Shown here piece after piece: positions 63,670 through 64,000 of a DNA stretch of 64,000 bases. The stretch spans positions 3,730,001 through 3,794,000 of the forward strand of contig JANCIK010000003.1 of assembly GCA_028532985.1 (NCBI GenBank). Reading direction: 5' to 3'. This DNA comes from Stropharia rugosoannulata. Lineage: Eukaryota > Basidiomycota > Agaricomycetes > Agaricales > Strophariaceae. The notes below the pieces were generated by a model. That model ran no database searches and was not told where the DNA came from. It worked only from the letters and a program-made list of their open reading frames with translations. Made by a program: the position numbers and the translations under genes. Each line of letters opens with the position of its first letter. The stretch's first letter is position 1.

Positions 63670-64000
63670 CTTCAAGCAGGTATTACATTCAAAATAGTGT
63701 TTACACATGTCGTCGGATGTCATTACTAGCGTCCAGGGGGCGAGTGTTGCATCTGTGCTATCTATCAATTGGGCACATAGTAAATACTGGACGTGGCGCT
63801 CCCGGTGCGGCCCCAATTGAAGGCATGTAACTGTAAGAGAACAAGTTAAATTTGTGTGCTCACTGCTGTCTCAATATTTAGTTTGCCTATGTCTAGAGTG
63901 CGTCCTGAATTAGCTTGTCTTGAGGGACTATGTCATTTTGCGTTTACATATGATAACTGACTCAACCTTGTGCCTAACTATGAATAACTTCCTCCTCAAG

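Overview
This is nuclear DNA from a filamentous basidiomycete, very probably an Agaricomycete. Genes are split by many short introns (mostly about 45-70 nt, GT-AG, with two clear GC-AG cases). The gene content also fits: a Chs7-type chitin synthase chaperone, DUF6534-type membrane proteins, basidiomycete 7-TM families and an intron-containing tRNA-Asn. I see no ribosomal RNA, CRISPR array, complete transposon or viral gene. I assembled gene models by hand from open frames, splice consensus and protein family patterns, so outer limits are firmer than some inner exon limits.

Layout. 1-6.7 kb: edge of a His/Tyr-rich gene, a gene-poor stretch with tRNA-Asn(GTT), and a decayed secreted PAN/apple-like gene. 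6.7-11 kb: two convergent DUF6534 membrane proteins. 11.9-19.9 kb: three head-to-tail CNNM/Mam3-like transporters, a tandem triplication. 20.4-25.6 kb: a fungal ISG12/IFI6-like protein, a first S10 serine carboxypeptidase and an unknown protein. 25.6-28.3 kb: mostly empty, with a possible 7-TM remnant. 28.3-34.2 kb: a ten-exon gene for a roughly 1,820-residue protein with a hedgehog/intein-type (HINT) autoprocessing domain, the most unusual item here. 34.9-47.6 kb: homoserine O-acetyltransferase (MET2), a second S10 carboxypeptidase, a 7-TM protein, a ChaC glutathione cyclotransferase, the tRNA m5U54 methyltransferase (TRM2) and a branched-chain aminotransferase. 48.5-52.9 kb: two tandem DUF6534 proteins. 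53.9-64 kb: CHS7, a 7-TM protein, a third S10 carboxypeptidase, a PH/CRIB-like protein and the end of an unknown gene.

Functional links are loose, as usual in fungi. MET2, ChaC and the aminotransferase concern sulfur and amino acid metabolism. The CNNM triplet probably concerns divalent metal handling. The three carboxypeptidases act in the vacuole or outside the cell. Local duplication is a clear theme: CNNM x3, S10 x3 and DUF6534 x4 within 64 kb.
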